From JAGLWP01 sp964406515 (GTDB lineage Archaea; Nanobdellota; Nanobdellia; Pacearchaeales; GW2011-AR1): DNA of 13,158 nucleotides. Within the stretch, counting starts at the first letter, position 1; each line of letters begins with the position of its first letter. The translations under genes were made by a program, and so were the position numbers. The DNA is taken from the NCBI GenBank assembly GCA_964406515.1, contig CAYORV010000015.1, positions 1-13,158 of the forward strand, written 5' to 3'. This document shows positions 1 through 6,442 of this stretch, one piece after another. Under the pieces are notes generated by a model. The model had not been told where the DNA came from, searched no databases, and was given only the letters and a program-made list of their open reading frames with translations.

Positions 1-1
1 A

Positions 2-72
2 CCCTCCATAGCTTAGTGGCAGAGCGGTTGGCTGTAGCCCGACATGTCCCAGTTCGATTCTGGGTGGAGGGA
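2..72 (+). tRNA. tRNA-Tyr (anticodon GUA)
   Basis: The cloverleaf folds completely. The acceptor stem CCCTCCA (2-8) pairs with TGGAGGG (65-71), the D stem GCTT (11-14) with GAGC (22-25), the anticodon stem GTTGG (27-31) with CCGAC (39-43), and the T stem CCCAG (48-52) with CTGGG (60-64) around loop TTCGATT. The anticodon loop CTGTAGC gives GTA, reading Tyr codons. First pair C1:G72 and discriminator A are the identity elements known for archaeal and eukaryotic tRNA-Tyr. No intron and no encoded CCA are present, so CCA must be added enzymatically. Its 3' end is copied in mutated form at 183-206. Confidence 0.98.
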
Positions 73-206
73 TTCTATAGATGTATTCGTTATTCAAATA
101 TAAAACAAGAATACATCTAACCCATATTTGGACAAAGAAGTTTTATTCTAAGGAAGCTCAAAAGAAACCTTGGTGTCTTTTAAGTTCGAATTTGGGTGGA
201 AGGATT
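73..206 (+). mobile_element. tRNA-adjacent non-coding element, left copy
   Basis: This 134-bp stretch runs from the tRNA-Tyr 3' end to a second, imperfect copy of that end. In order it holds a perfect 11-bp inverted repeat, TAGATGTATTC (78-88) and GAATACATCTA (109-119); a body starting TTGGACAAAG at 128; a hairpin AAAAGA (160-165) / TCTTTT (176-181); and the duplicated tRNA end. The body from 128 to about 196 aligns with few differences to the minus strand at 13113-13046. Shared blocks include TTGGACAAAG, AGTTTT, ATTCTAAGGA, AAAAGAAAC, TTGGT, TCTTTT and GTTCGA. No ORF is present. That the two are one repeat family is seen directly. That the family is mobile is inference from the flanking duplications; a structured RNA downstream of tRNAs is the alternative. 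Confidence 0.6.
183..206 (+). repeat. second copy of the tRNA-Tyr 3' end
   Basis: Positions 183-206 match 51-74 of the tRNA-Tyr region at 21 of 24 bases, in the same orientation. The copy covers the T loop, the 3' half of the T stem, the 3' acceptor strand and the two bases after it. The three differences are at 190, 192 and 201. The sequence 5' of 183 does not resemble the rest of the tRNA, so this is a duplicated end rather than a decayed whole gene. Such duplications are typical of att sites left by elements that insert at tRNA 3' ends. Confidence 0.8.
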
Positions 207-238
207 GATTAAATATAATCGATTTCGGAGAAAAAATC

Positions 239-274
239 AAGATTAATAATCTTAAAAATAGATAAATTTATAAG
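239..274 (+). promoter_or_regulatory. promoter of the NYN gene with upstream palindrome
   Basis: AAATTTATAAG at 264-274 is a good archaeal TATA box. It predicts a start near 295 and a leader of about 60 nt before the ATG at 355. Just upstream lies a palindrome, AAGATT-AAT-AATCTT (239-253), in a position where a regulator could compete with TFB/TBP. The rest of 207-354 is AT-rich and otherwise featureless apart from the hairpin at 309-338. Confidence 0.5.
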
Positions 275-308
275 TAAAATATTACTATAATTATTAACTA
301 CGAATACT

Positions 309-338
309 AGAGGGTATTACCTTTTGGTAATATTCTCT
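309..338 (+). promoter_or_regulatory. strong hairpin in the 5' leader of the NYN gene
   Basis: GAGGGTATTACC (310-321) pairs over its whole length with GGTAATATTCTC (326-337), using two G-U pairs, around a TTTT loop; A309-T338 adds a thirteenth pair. A T-rich stretch with seven consecutive T follows at 344-350, directly before AAAA-ATG. The shape is that of an intrinsic terminator placed between the predicted transcription start and the start codon, so attenuation is possible. It could equally be a target for the nuclease encoded downstream, or a terminator for upstream transcription. Confidence 0.55.
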
Positions 339-354
339 TACTATTTTTTTAAAA

Positions 355-1167
355 ATGAAAGTAATCATTTTTAATGATAAAGATAACTTTCAGGGAGCCC
401 TAAAAATTATAAATAATGGGCTACCAGGAGGGAAGAAAAAATTTTGGGATTATAATAAATATATTCCGTTTATATTCGATGAATTAAAGAAAATTGATGG
501 ACTTAAAGATATTTCATTAGAGCTCACTAATACTATTTTTTATACAGGAAAATATACTTCTAGATTAATTTCCAAGGTCAATTGGGATTGTAAAAGAAAA
601 ATAGAGGAAATGAAAAACTTAATAGAACAAGAGGAAAAATTGTTCGAAGAAATAAATGGGCAAGAAATTGAGTCAAAAATATTAGAGAAGATAAATCATC
701 ATGTAACACATATGAAAGAATTCCTGGAAAATAATAAAGAAATCTATGAGGGAAAAATAATAAAAAATATACGAAACTTCGATGGACAAAAAAGGTTGTT
801 TGAAATGATTGATAAGAATCCTTCAATTGATTTAAGAACAACATTATTGAAAGAAGGGGATTGTGAAATTTACCAAAAAGGGATTGATGGAAAGATTGTG
901 ACTGATCTTGTTAATTTGGCTCATACTGGCGCATATGACTTAGCACTTGTGTTAAGTGGAGATACTGACTTGGTTGGAGCAATAGAACTGGTTATGGGAA
1001 GTCTATCAAAAAAAGTAGTTGTTGTGGCATGTTATGATTCTAATGATAAAAAGAAAACGAATGTGTCTGATTTAAAAAATAAGTGTAGCTTTTTTATGAA
1101 TTTGCATGATTGTAAAGAAGGTCTTTGCAGTGTTTCTAAAACCCTAAGGATGAGAAATTTTTCTTGA
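355..1167 (+). CDS. NYN-domain (PIN-like) ribonuclease
   Basis: This 270-residue protein looks like a NYN/LabA-type nuclease, a PIN-like fold with acidic metal-binding residues that cleaves RNA. The N-terminal strand VIIFN with D8 and D10 supplies the first acidic site. The block KGIDGKIVTDL (175-185), with D178 and D184, and SGDTDL (201-206), with D203 and D205, match the conserved NYN motifs, followed by a hydrophobic strand KKVVVVAC. Residues about 75-150 form a charged, probably helical insertion not typical of minimal NYN proteins, and may be a partner- or RNA-binding arm. The ATG at 355 has no Shine-Dalgarno sequence but follows a TATA box and a leader hairpin. The gene stands alone, between two copies of the tRNA-Tyr 3' end, and may be cargo of the tRNA-linked element. 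Substrate is unknown; defence or toxin-like RNase roles are both conceivable. Confidence 0.75.
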   Translation: MKVIIFNDKDNFQGALKIINNGLPGGKKKFWDYNKYIPFIFDELKKIDGLKDISLELTNTIFYTGKYTSRLISKVNWDCKRKIEEMKNLIEQEEKLFEEINGQEIESKILEKINHHVTHMKEFLENNKEIYEGKIIKNIRNFDGQKRLFEMIDKNPSIDLRTTLLKEGDCEIYQKGIDGKIVTDLVNLAHTGAYDLALVLSGDTDLVGAIELVMGSLSKKVVVVACYDSNDKKKTNVSDLKNKCSFFMNLHDCKEGLCSVSKTLRMRNFS

Positions 1168-1183
1168 TAAATCCTGTTACTTT

Positions 1184-1194
1184 CGACGTGGGCA
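1184..1194 (+). repeat. GACGTGGGC motif, plus-strand relative of the recurring core
   Basis: CGACGTGGGCA matches the right-hand tRNA-end core CGGCGTGGGCG at 9 of 11 positions. It lies 16 nt past the stop of the NYN gene. Unlike the others it points along the plus strand. It is short and could be chance. Confidence 0.35.
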
Positions 1195-1224
1195 TAAACC
1201 TATAGAAAAAGAACAAAACTAATT

Positions 1225-1238
1225 TTCTGAGTGGAGAA
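1225..1238 (+). repeat. possible third copy of the tRNA-Tyr 3' end
   Basis: TTCTGAGTGGAG at 1225-1236 differs by one base from TTCTGGGTGGAG at 58-69 inside tRNA-Tyr and keeps its orientation. It lies in the 157-nt gap after the NYN gene, so together with 183-206 it brackets that gene. Beyond the 12-base core the match fades. The rest of 1168-1283 shows nothing else except a run of C (1247-1252). Confidence 0.4.
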
Positions 1239-1283
1239 CCTCAAAACCCCCCAACCTCAAACATATCCCATTTTATAGGAATA

Positions 1284-1292
1284 TTTAAAAAG
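1284..1292 (+). promoter_or_regulatory. TATA box of the small acidic ORF
   Basis: TTTAAAAAG preceded by ATA fits the TATA boxes used elsewhere in the window. It predicts a start near 1312, leaving a short leader that contains GAGGG about 7 nt before the ATG at 1325. Confidence 0.4.
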
Positions 1293-1324
1293 TAAATTTA
1301 TCTTAAAAAAATAAGAGGGATAAA

Positions 1325-1396
1325 ATGGGGGAAACTTCTTATAAACAAGACGAGGACGAATTTACAGAAGATATAGATGATCTTGATCTAGACTGA
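1325..1396 (+). CDS. small acidic protein, 23 residues
   Basis: ATG at 1325 opens a 23-codon frame ending in TGA. The product starts MGETSYKQDEDEF and finishes with the acidic tail DDLDLD; 11 of 23 residues are Asp or Glu. It has a TATA box about 35 nt upstream, a GAGGG ribosome binding site, and a long T-tract directly after the stop, so it has all parts of a separate transcription unit. No family is recognised. Its small size means a chance ORF cannot be excluded. The gene converges on the metzincin gene, with 30 bp between the stop codons. Confidence 0.45.
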   Translation: MGETSYKQDEDEFTEDIDDLDLD

Positions 1397-1398
1397 TT

Positions 1399-1421
1399 AA
1401 TTTTTTATTTTTTTTATTTTT
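1399..1421 (+). terminator. T-tract terminator
   Basis: Directly after the stop of the 23-residue ORF come runs of 6, 8 and 5 T broken by single A bases. Archaeal RNA polymerase terminates at such tracts without a hairpin. No matching T-tract is visible for the opposing metzincin gene. Confidence 0.6.
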
Positions 1422-1426
1422 AATTA

Positions 1427-2341
1427 CTACGAACTTTTTATTTCTAATTTAATTTTATTATTTTCTTTTTCTAATTCTTCTCCATCATATTCAATATAAA
1501 ATTCTATTTCATTCACAACAAGATTAGAAACAAAAATATTTTCGAACACCATCATTCTTCCAAAACCAATTTGTAATTGTTTAACATCAACTTCTTTAAT
1601 TTCTTTCCCGTCAACAGAAATAATTAGTTTTGCACTTTCTACATAATCCAATCCATTATTTCTTATAGTTATATTAGTGTCCAGAAATCTTCCTGTCATT
1701 TTCGCAGAAACATTTTCAAAAACCAAATCAGGGTAAGAAGGATAAGAATAAAGTTCATCAATTAATCTAATAGTATCTTCTCCTATAATTTGGTTACATT
1801 TGCTTATGTTGTACATTATATTATTTTTATTCAAAGAATGTTTAAATCCTAAAACATGAAGCAACTCATGCAAGGCAATATTTGGTTTTTCGCATTTTGA
1901 TTCTCTTATCAATAAAATTTTCCCACTCCTAATAACACTAAACTCTCCAGCTCTGGTTATATTTGTAGGCCCACCCTCTCCTGCAATAAACAAACCTCCT
2001 TGCATTTTGTTCTTACTATCACAAGTCACAGAAATTTCTTCATTATCTCCAACCTGATAAAAATTTAAAAGACTTATATTAGATAAAATCTCAAAAGCAT
2101 ATTCCATTTCATCTTCTTTCTGTAAGGGGCAATCCAAAATCTTATAAGATATTTCTGGTAAAGGAAACCTCATATTTTCATAAAATTGCATTTCTTCAGA
2201 ACCATGGCTAACACTAAAATTATAATTTCGGGTTCCCAGGTTAAAATCAAGTGTTCCAGAAGGGAAAAACCAATAAAATCCAAGCAATCCTATAGCTAAA
2301 ATGAAAAATAATGCACTAAAAACAATTTTCACCCATCTCAT
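1427..2341 (-). CDS. membrane-anchored metzincin-type zinc metalloprotease
   Basis: Residues 7-26 are a hydrophobic signal anchor after a short basic start, so the 304-residue protein should face outside the cell. The zinc site HELLHVLGFKH (158-168) matches HExxHxxGxxH exactly, with E159 as catalytic base and H158, H162 and H168 as ligands. NIMY (174-177) fits the Met-turn that follows in matrixins and related metzincins. Residues 205-304 look like a beta-sandwich of the CARDB type (NVSAK..., TNITIRNNGL, LIISVDGK), which is common as a binding or spacing module in archaeal surface proteins. Six Cys residues lie in the outer part and may form disulfides. It is transcribed alone from a TATA box about 28 nt upstream. 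The substrate cannot be told; processing of surface proteins or scavenging of peptides are options. Confidence 0.8.
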   Translation of the reverse strand: MRWVKIVFSALFFILAIGLLGFYWFFPSGTLDFNLGTRNYNFSVSHGSEEMQFYENMRFPLPEISYKILDCPLQKEDEMEYAFEILSNISLLNFYQVGDNEEISVTCDSKNKMQGGLFIAGEGGPTNITRAGEFSVIRSGKILLIRESKCEKPNIALHELLHVLGFKHSLNKNNIMYNISKCNQIIGEDTIRLIDELYSYPSYPDLVFENVSAKMTGRFLDTNITIRNNGLDYVESAKLIISVDGKEIKEVDVKQLQIGFGRMMVFENIFVSNLVVNEIEFYIEYDGEELEKENNKIKLEIKSS

Positions 2342-2362
2342 GATTGATTAAGAAATATAAAG

Positions 2363-2376
2363 ATTATAAATTTAAC
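2363..2376 (-). promoter_or_regulatory. promoter of the metzincin gene
   Basis: On the minus strand GTTAAATTTATAAT carries a TATA box centred about 28 nt before the ATG at 2341, which fits a nearly leaderless transcript. No ribosome binding site is seen. Confidence 0.6.
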
Positions 2377-2398
2377 GAGAGTTCTTAATATCTAAATT

Positions 2399-2436
2399 AG
2401 TAAAAAAATAAAAAAAAAGAATTAGTAAAAAAAGAG
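2399..2436 (-). terminator. T-tract terminator of the Glu-rich gene
   Basis: Read on the minus strand, the 35 nt after the stop at 2440 hold three long runs of T (7, 9 and 7 bases). This is a typical archaeal multi-T terminator. Confidence 0.6.
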
Positions 2437-2439
2437 GAA

Positions 2440-2619
2440 TTATTCCTCGTCTTCTGAATCCTCAGCTTCTGCTGCAGGCTCTTCAGCTTTTGCAGGTTCT
2501 TCTGAAGCTTCTTCTGAAGCTTCTTCAGTTGATTCTTCTGAATCAGATTCTTCTGAAGGTTTTTCAGCTACTTCTTCTGAAGTAGTTTCTTCTTGTGTTT
2601 CGTTTTCGTTTTCTTCCAT
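2440..2619 (-). CDS. small Glu/Ser-rich disordered protein
   Basis: From the ATG at 2619 the product is 59 residues, built almost wholly of Glu, Ser, Ala, Thr and Asp (SEESTEEASEEASEEPAKAEE and similar), and must be strongly acidic and disordered. It has no Cys, aromatic residues or catalytic motif. The frame is open 30 codons further to an ATG at 2709, adding a Phe/Lys-rich head of unlike composition. I prefer 2619 for the change in composition and an AGGA upstream, but a TATA-like sequence centred 25 nt before 2709 supports the longer 89-residue form. Function unknown; such acidic tails can act as chaperones or counter-ions for basic proteins. Confidence 0.5.
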   Translation of the reverse strand: MEENENETQEETTSEEVAEKPSEESDSEESTEEASEEASEEPAKAEEPAAEAEDSEDEE

Positions 2620-2728
2620 TTTATATTGTCCTAAATTATTAAATTCAGGTGAAATTAAAAAGAAAAACGCTTTTTTAAAGCTTTGGATACAAAGTTTACT
2701 ACTCATCAATCAAACAAAAAATAACAAG

Positions 2729-2739
2729 CTTTTTATATG
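2729..2739 (+). promoter_or_regulatory. near-palindromic TATA box between divergent genes
   Basis: CTTTTTATATG is centred 25 nt before the ATG at 2759 on the plus strand. Its complement, CATATAAAAAG, is centred 25 nt before the ATG at 2709 on the minus strand. It certainly fits a leaderless start for the glycosyltransferase and could be used in both directions. Confidence 0.55.
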
Positions 2740-2758
2740 AAAAAGAGGATTTGAAGGT

Positions 2759-4867
2759 ATGTTTAAGGGCATAATATATCGTCTAAAAAACCTTTGGAAA
2801 AAACCTTTCAAAGTTGGAGTTATAAGTCCTCAATATCCAGAAAGAAAAATATCAAACCAAGGGATAGCAATTCATGTTGATTCTTTAACCTACTATTTAT
2901 CAAAACTTGGAGTAGAAATTCATATATTCACTATTGGAAGTAAAAACTCTATAAAAAAGGAATACATCGGAGAAGGAAAAAGAATAATTCATAGAATCAA
3001 ATTAGATGAAGACTCTCATAAAGACATTGTTATTGAGAAAAAAATTGCCAGATCTCTTTTTGATGCTAAAGTAGTTGGTGAAATAATAAAAGAAAATGAA
3101 TCTGGTAAATTTGACATTTTGCATTCACATATGGGAATTTCAGGAGTACTCTTATCAAAATATTCTCAAGATATCAAACTAGTTCATACAGTTCATTCAC
3201 TTGGAAAAAACATGATAAAATTTATGTCTAAAGAAGAAAGAAAATATTATAATTTAACTAACTGGATGGAAAGTGCCATGGTTTATAGCGATGCAATAAT
3301 AGCAGTTTCAAAAACATCAAGAGGAGAAATTTTATCTAATTATCCAATCAATCCAAAAAAAGTATTTTATATACCAAACGGAGTTGACAGATCAATATTC
3401 CATCCAGATAACACAATTGCAGAAGAGAAAAAAATAACCTGTATAGGAAGATTTAGTAAAGAAAAAGGGGTAGATCTTATTCCAAAAATTGCAAGCAAAA
3501 TCCTTTCAAAAAATAAAGAAATTAAGTTTACTGCAGTCTTCCCACCAGATAATTCAATGCCTGAAACACTCGTAAAAATAAAACATCAATTTGAAACATT
3601 AGAAAAAACATTTCCAAAAAGATTTATCTGGATAAAGGAACCATTAGGTAGGGAAGAATTAGCTAAATTATATAATGAATCAATGATTTATATTCAACCT
3701 TCAAGATATGAAGCATTTGGAATGACTGTTTTAGAGGCAATGGCTTGTGGTAAGGCAGTTATATGTTCAAATAAAGGAGGACTTCCAGAAGTTGTTGGGA
3801 ATGCCGGGCTTATCATTAAATTTAACAGCAATATTTTTGCAAGAGAAATTTTAAAATTAATAAATAGCCCTAAGCTTAGAAGAAAATTAGGATTAAGAGG
3901 AATTAAAAAAACAAAATTATTTGATTGGGAAAGAATTGCAAAAGAAACTTTAGAATTGTATCAAGTATTAGCAAAGAAAAAACCAGAGGAAGAACAAGAA
4001 AGAATTGCTCAAGGATTTAAACTCTTAGCAGAATCTACCTGTCAAAAAATAAACTTTAAAAAAAGGAAAAAAACTTCATCAGGAATAGAAAATATTGAAA
4101 AAACTCCAGAAATTTCTGTTATTATTCCTGTATTCAATGCAAAAAAATTTATCAAGGAATCTATAAATTCTGTTTTAAAACAGACATTTCAAGATATTGA
4201 ACTAATTATTGTCGATGACGCGTCAACAGATAATTCTCTTCAAATTATCAAAAAAATGTCTCAACAAAATAACAAGATAAAGATTCTTGTACAAGGGCAA
4301 AACAAAGGTAAGGCAGGAACTATAAATTCTGGATTAAAAGAAGCTAGAGGAAATTACATTGCTTTTTTAGATGCAGATGATTTAATGGATAAAACTAAAT
4401 TAGATGAACAAATAAAAGTTTTCAAACAAAATCCAAATATAGACATGACTTACACAGATTTAAAGAATTTTGATGAACAAGGAGAAAAAGGAATATGTGA
4501 AAGTGTAGATTTTAAATCCTTAGAAGAACCATTAAAAAAATTACAGGCCTCAGCAAAATCCAAGAGAAAATTCAAATATCCTTCACATGCTTTAGATAAA
4601 GAAAAATTCATTCCAGGAGGAAGTGTTATGGTTAAAAAGAAGATAATTAATTCAGGGATAAAATTTGATGAAGAACTAAAAAACAGCGAAGATTGTGATT
4701 TTAATTTTCAAGTTATTGGGGCAGGATATAAAATAAAAAGAATTCCAAAACCACTTTATCTTTATCGCCAGCACCAAGGACAAAAATCCAGAGATAAGGA
4801 AGAAATGCAAATCGCCAAAGAATACATCATAAAAAAATTACGTTCAGAGAAATATTTCACAAATTAG
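2759..4867 (+). CDS. two-domain glycosyltransferase, GT4 fused to GT2
   Basis: This 702-residue protein joins two complete sugar transferases. Residues 18-405 are a GT-B fold GT4 enzyme. The glycine-bearing N-terminal loop VGVISPQYPE...NQGIAIHV, an IPNGVD motif, and EAFGMTVLE with E318 and E326 form the E-x7-E nucleotide-sugar site. Residues about 450-700 are a GT-A fold GT2 enzyme: SVIIPVFNA, VDDAS (D486, D487), the metal-binding DADD (538-541), and SEDCDF (643-648) with the likely catalytic base. No transmembrane segment is present, so it should work on the cytoplasmic face, adding two sugars in turn to a lipid-linked glycan, S-layer glycan or glycolipid. It is leaderless and lies alone, ending 12 bp from the convergent helicase gene. 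Sugar donors cannot be read from sequence. Confidence 0.9.
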   Translation: MFKGIIYRLKNLWKKPFKVGVISPQYPERKISNQGIAIHVDSLTYYLSKLGVEIHIFTIGSKNSIKKEYIGEGKRIIHRIKLDEDSHKDIVIEKKIARSLFDAKVVGEIIKENESGKFDILHSHMGISGVLLSKYSQDIKLVHTVHSLGKNMIKFMSKEERKYYNLTNWMESAMVYSDAIIAVSKTSRGEILSNYPINPKKVFYIPNGVDRSIFHPDNTIAEEKKITCIGRFSKEKGVDLIPKIASKILSKNKEIKFTAVFPPDNSMPETLVKIKHQFETLEKTFPKRFIWIKEPLGREELAKLYNESMIYIQPSRYEAFGMTVLEAMACGKAVICSNKGGLPEVVGNAGLIIKFNSNIFAREILKLINSPKLRRKLGLRGIKKTKLFDWERIAKETLELYQVLAKKKPEEEQERIAQGFKLLAESTCQKINFKKRKKTSSGIENIEKTPEISVIIPVFNAKKFIKESINSVLKQTFQDIELIIVDDASTDNSLQIIKKMSQQNNKIKILVQGQNKGKAGTINSGLKEARGNYIAFLDADDLMDKTKLDEQIKVFKQNPNIDMTYTDLKNFDEQGEKGICESVDFKSLEEPLKKLQASAKSKRKFKYPSHALDKEKFIPGGSVMVKKKIINSGIKFDEELKNSEDCDFNFQVIGAGYKIKRIPKPLYLYRQHQGQKSRDKEEMQIAKEYIIKKLRSEKYFTN

Positions 4868-4871
4868 GCAA

Positions 4872-4878
4872 CAAAAAA
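4872..4878 (-). terminator. T7 tract after the helicase gene
   Basis: Seven A on the plus strand give TTTTTTT on the minus strand immediately after the helicase stop codon, inside the 12-bp gap to the convergent glycosyltransferase gene. Confidence 0.45.
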
Positions 4879-4879
4879 A

Positions 4880-6442
4880 TCAATACTTCCTAGGCCTAGA
4901 ATTACTTCTTCCCCTATTTGAATTTCCACCAGAATGTGATCTACCACCATAAGAACTTCTTGATCTATTTCCCTCACTTCTTCTTGGTTTATCATCATTA
5001 CTTCTTGGTCTATCCTCTCCTCTCGGTCGACTATCATTACTTCTTCCATAAGAACTTCCTCCGCTTCGTGGTCCTCTTGAATCATTACTTCTTCCATAAG
5101 AACTTCCTCCACTTCTAGGTCCGCTATCATTATCTCTTCTTGGCCCTCTACTAAAATTTCCTCTTGGGCCATTACTTCTAGATCTTCCATCTGCCCTAGG
5201 TCCGTCTCCTCTTTTAAATCCTCCACTACCTCTAGGACCTCGATTAAAGTTCCCTCTAGAATTTCTTCCAGAATCCCTTCCACCAGAACCTCTACCAAAT
5301 CTTTCTCTTCCAGAATCTATTCTTATTTGAACAATTTCAAGCTGGGGCAATTCTTCCTGAAGTATATTAATATCATCTGGCCGAGTTAATGAACTAAAAT
5401 TTTCATAATCTCTATGTGCCAAAATAGTTACTGCCTTCCCTTCTTTACCTGCTCGAGCAGTTCTCCCAATTCTATGAATATAATCCTTTGCATCAGGACA
5501 AACATCATAGTTGTACACATGACTTATTCCTTGAATATCTAAACCTCGTGCAGCAACATCTGTACAAACCAAAACACCCACACCTTGTTTCTTGAATTCA
5601 TCTAAAACTCGCATTCGCTTTTTCTGTTCAAGTCCACCATGGATAGCCTTTGCTTTAATTCCATTTCGGGATAAATTATCAGTAACAAAATCCACATTTC
5701 TTCGCGTGCTACAAAAAACCAAAACAAAATTTGACTCTTCTTGTTTTAACAAATGCACTAACAAAGAGAATTTTTTATTATCAGGAACATCGTAAAAAAC
5801 TTGCTTTAATTTAAGGGGGTCAACTTGTGACTCCACAGATATTTCAACAGGATTCTTTGTGTATTTTTGAGCTAAGTAATCAATCTCAGAAGAAATTGTA
5901 GCTGAAAACATCATAGTTTGTCTGTCTTTTGGGCATTCATGAAGAATTCTTTCAACATCTCGATGAAATCCCATATCAAACATTCTGTCTACTTCATCCA
6001 AGACAAGAAATTTAACATTACCTAATCGTAATGAACCTCTACTTATATGATCTAAAATCCTTCCAGGCGTTCCAACAAGAACATCTGTTGAATAAAGTTT
6101 TTTCATCTGGGGTTCAATTCTCATTCCACCATAAACAGCCAAAACATTAAGTTTCTTATTTTGAGCAAAATCCCTTATAGAAGTTGCGACCTGTTCTGCA
6201 AGTTCCCTTGTAGGAGTTAATATTAAAGCTTGAATTTTCCCATTGGGAATTAAGTTCTCTATAATTGGTGATGCAAAAGCAAGAGTCTTCCCACTTCCAG
6301 TTGCAGAACCTCCAATAATGTCCTGTCCAGCAAGAGCTACGGGTATTGCTTTCTCTTGAATTTCAGATGGCTCTTTGAAGCCTGATTGCTTCAAGACATC
6401 TGTCAATTCTGTGCTTAATCCTAATTTCGTAAATTGTTCCAT
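4880..6442 (-). CDS. DEAD-box RNA helicase with RGG-like tail
   Basis: The 520-residue protein carries the full helicase core. It has a Q motif (GFKEPSEIQ, 21-29), motif I ATGSGKT (47-53), PTREL (77-81), motif II, SAT (180-182), and in the second RecA domain a HGG segment, ARGLDI and HRIGRTAR. Motif II reads DEVD (149-152) rather than DEAD, a known variant that keeps both acidic residues. After about residue 380 comes a disordered tail of some 140 residues rich in Arg, Gly, Ser and Asn. It includes the 16-residue repeat around RSGGSSYGRSNDS, twice in tandem, and resembles RGG tails that bind RNA and promote condensates. It should unwind short RNA duplexes in ribosome assembly, decay or cold adaptation. 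It lacks a close ribosome binding site; a TATA box about 200 nt upstream and a hairpin suggest a regulated leader. A cold-shock protein gene lies in the same window. Confidence 0.93.
   Translation of the reverse strand: MEQFTKLGLSTELTDVLKQSGFKEPSEIQEKAIPVALAGQDIIGGSATGSGKTLAFASPIIENLIPNGKIQALILTPTRELAEQVATSIRDFAQNKKLNVLAVYGGMRIEPQMKKLYSTDVLVGTPGRILDHISRGSLRLGNVKFLVLDEVDRMFDMGFHRDVERILHECPKDRQTMMFSATISSEIDYLAQKYTKNPVEISVESQVDPLKLKQVFYDVPDNKKFSLLVHLLKQEESNFVLVFCSTRRNVDFVTDNLSRNGIKAKAIHGGLEQKKRMRVLDEFKKQGVGVLVCTDVAARGLDIQGISHVYNYDVCPDAKDYIHRIGRTARAGKEGKAVTILAHRDYENFSSLTRPDDINILQEELPQLEIVQIRIDSGRERFGRGSGGRDSGRNSRGNFNRGPRGSGGFKRGDGPRADGRSRSNGPRGNFSRGPRRDNDSGPRSGGSSYGRSNDSRGPRSGGSSYGRSNDSRPRGEDRPRSNDDKPRRSEGNRSRSSYGGRSHSGGNSNRGRSNSRPRKY
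5033..5128 (-). repeat. 48-bp tandem repeat within the helicase tail
   Basis: Two 48-bp copies start at 5033 and 5081. They are nearly identical over the first 30 bases and diverge slightly after that. They encode the repeated GPRSGGSSYGRSNDSR unit. This is an in-frame expansion of the disordered tail, not a separate element. Confidence 0.75.

Noticed and set aside
119..206. A second complete tRNA gene after tRNA-Tyr
   Set aside because: Only the T loop and 3' end match. The 5' strand of the T stem does not pair, no CCTTCCA acceptor partner exists upstream, and no anticodon arm can be drawn.
4864..5298. Overlapping 144-codon frame on the minus strand rich in Glu, Val and Leu
   Set aside because: It is another frame of the low-complexity helicase tail and has no start signal or family resemblance.
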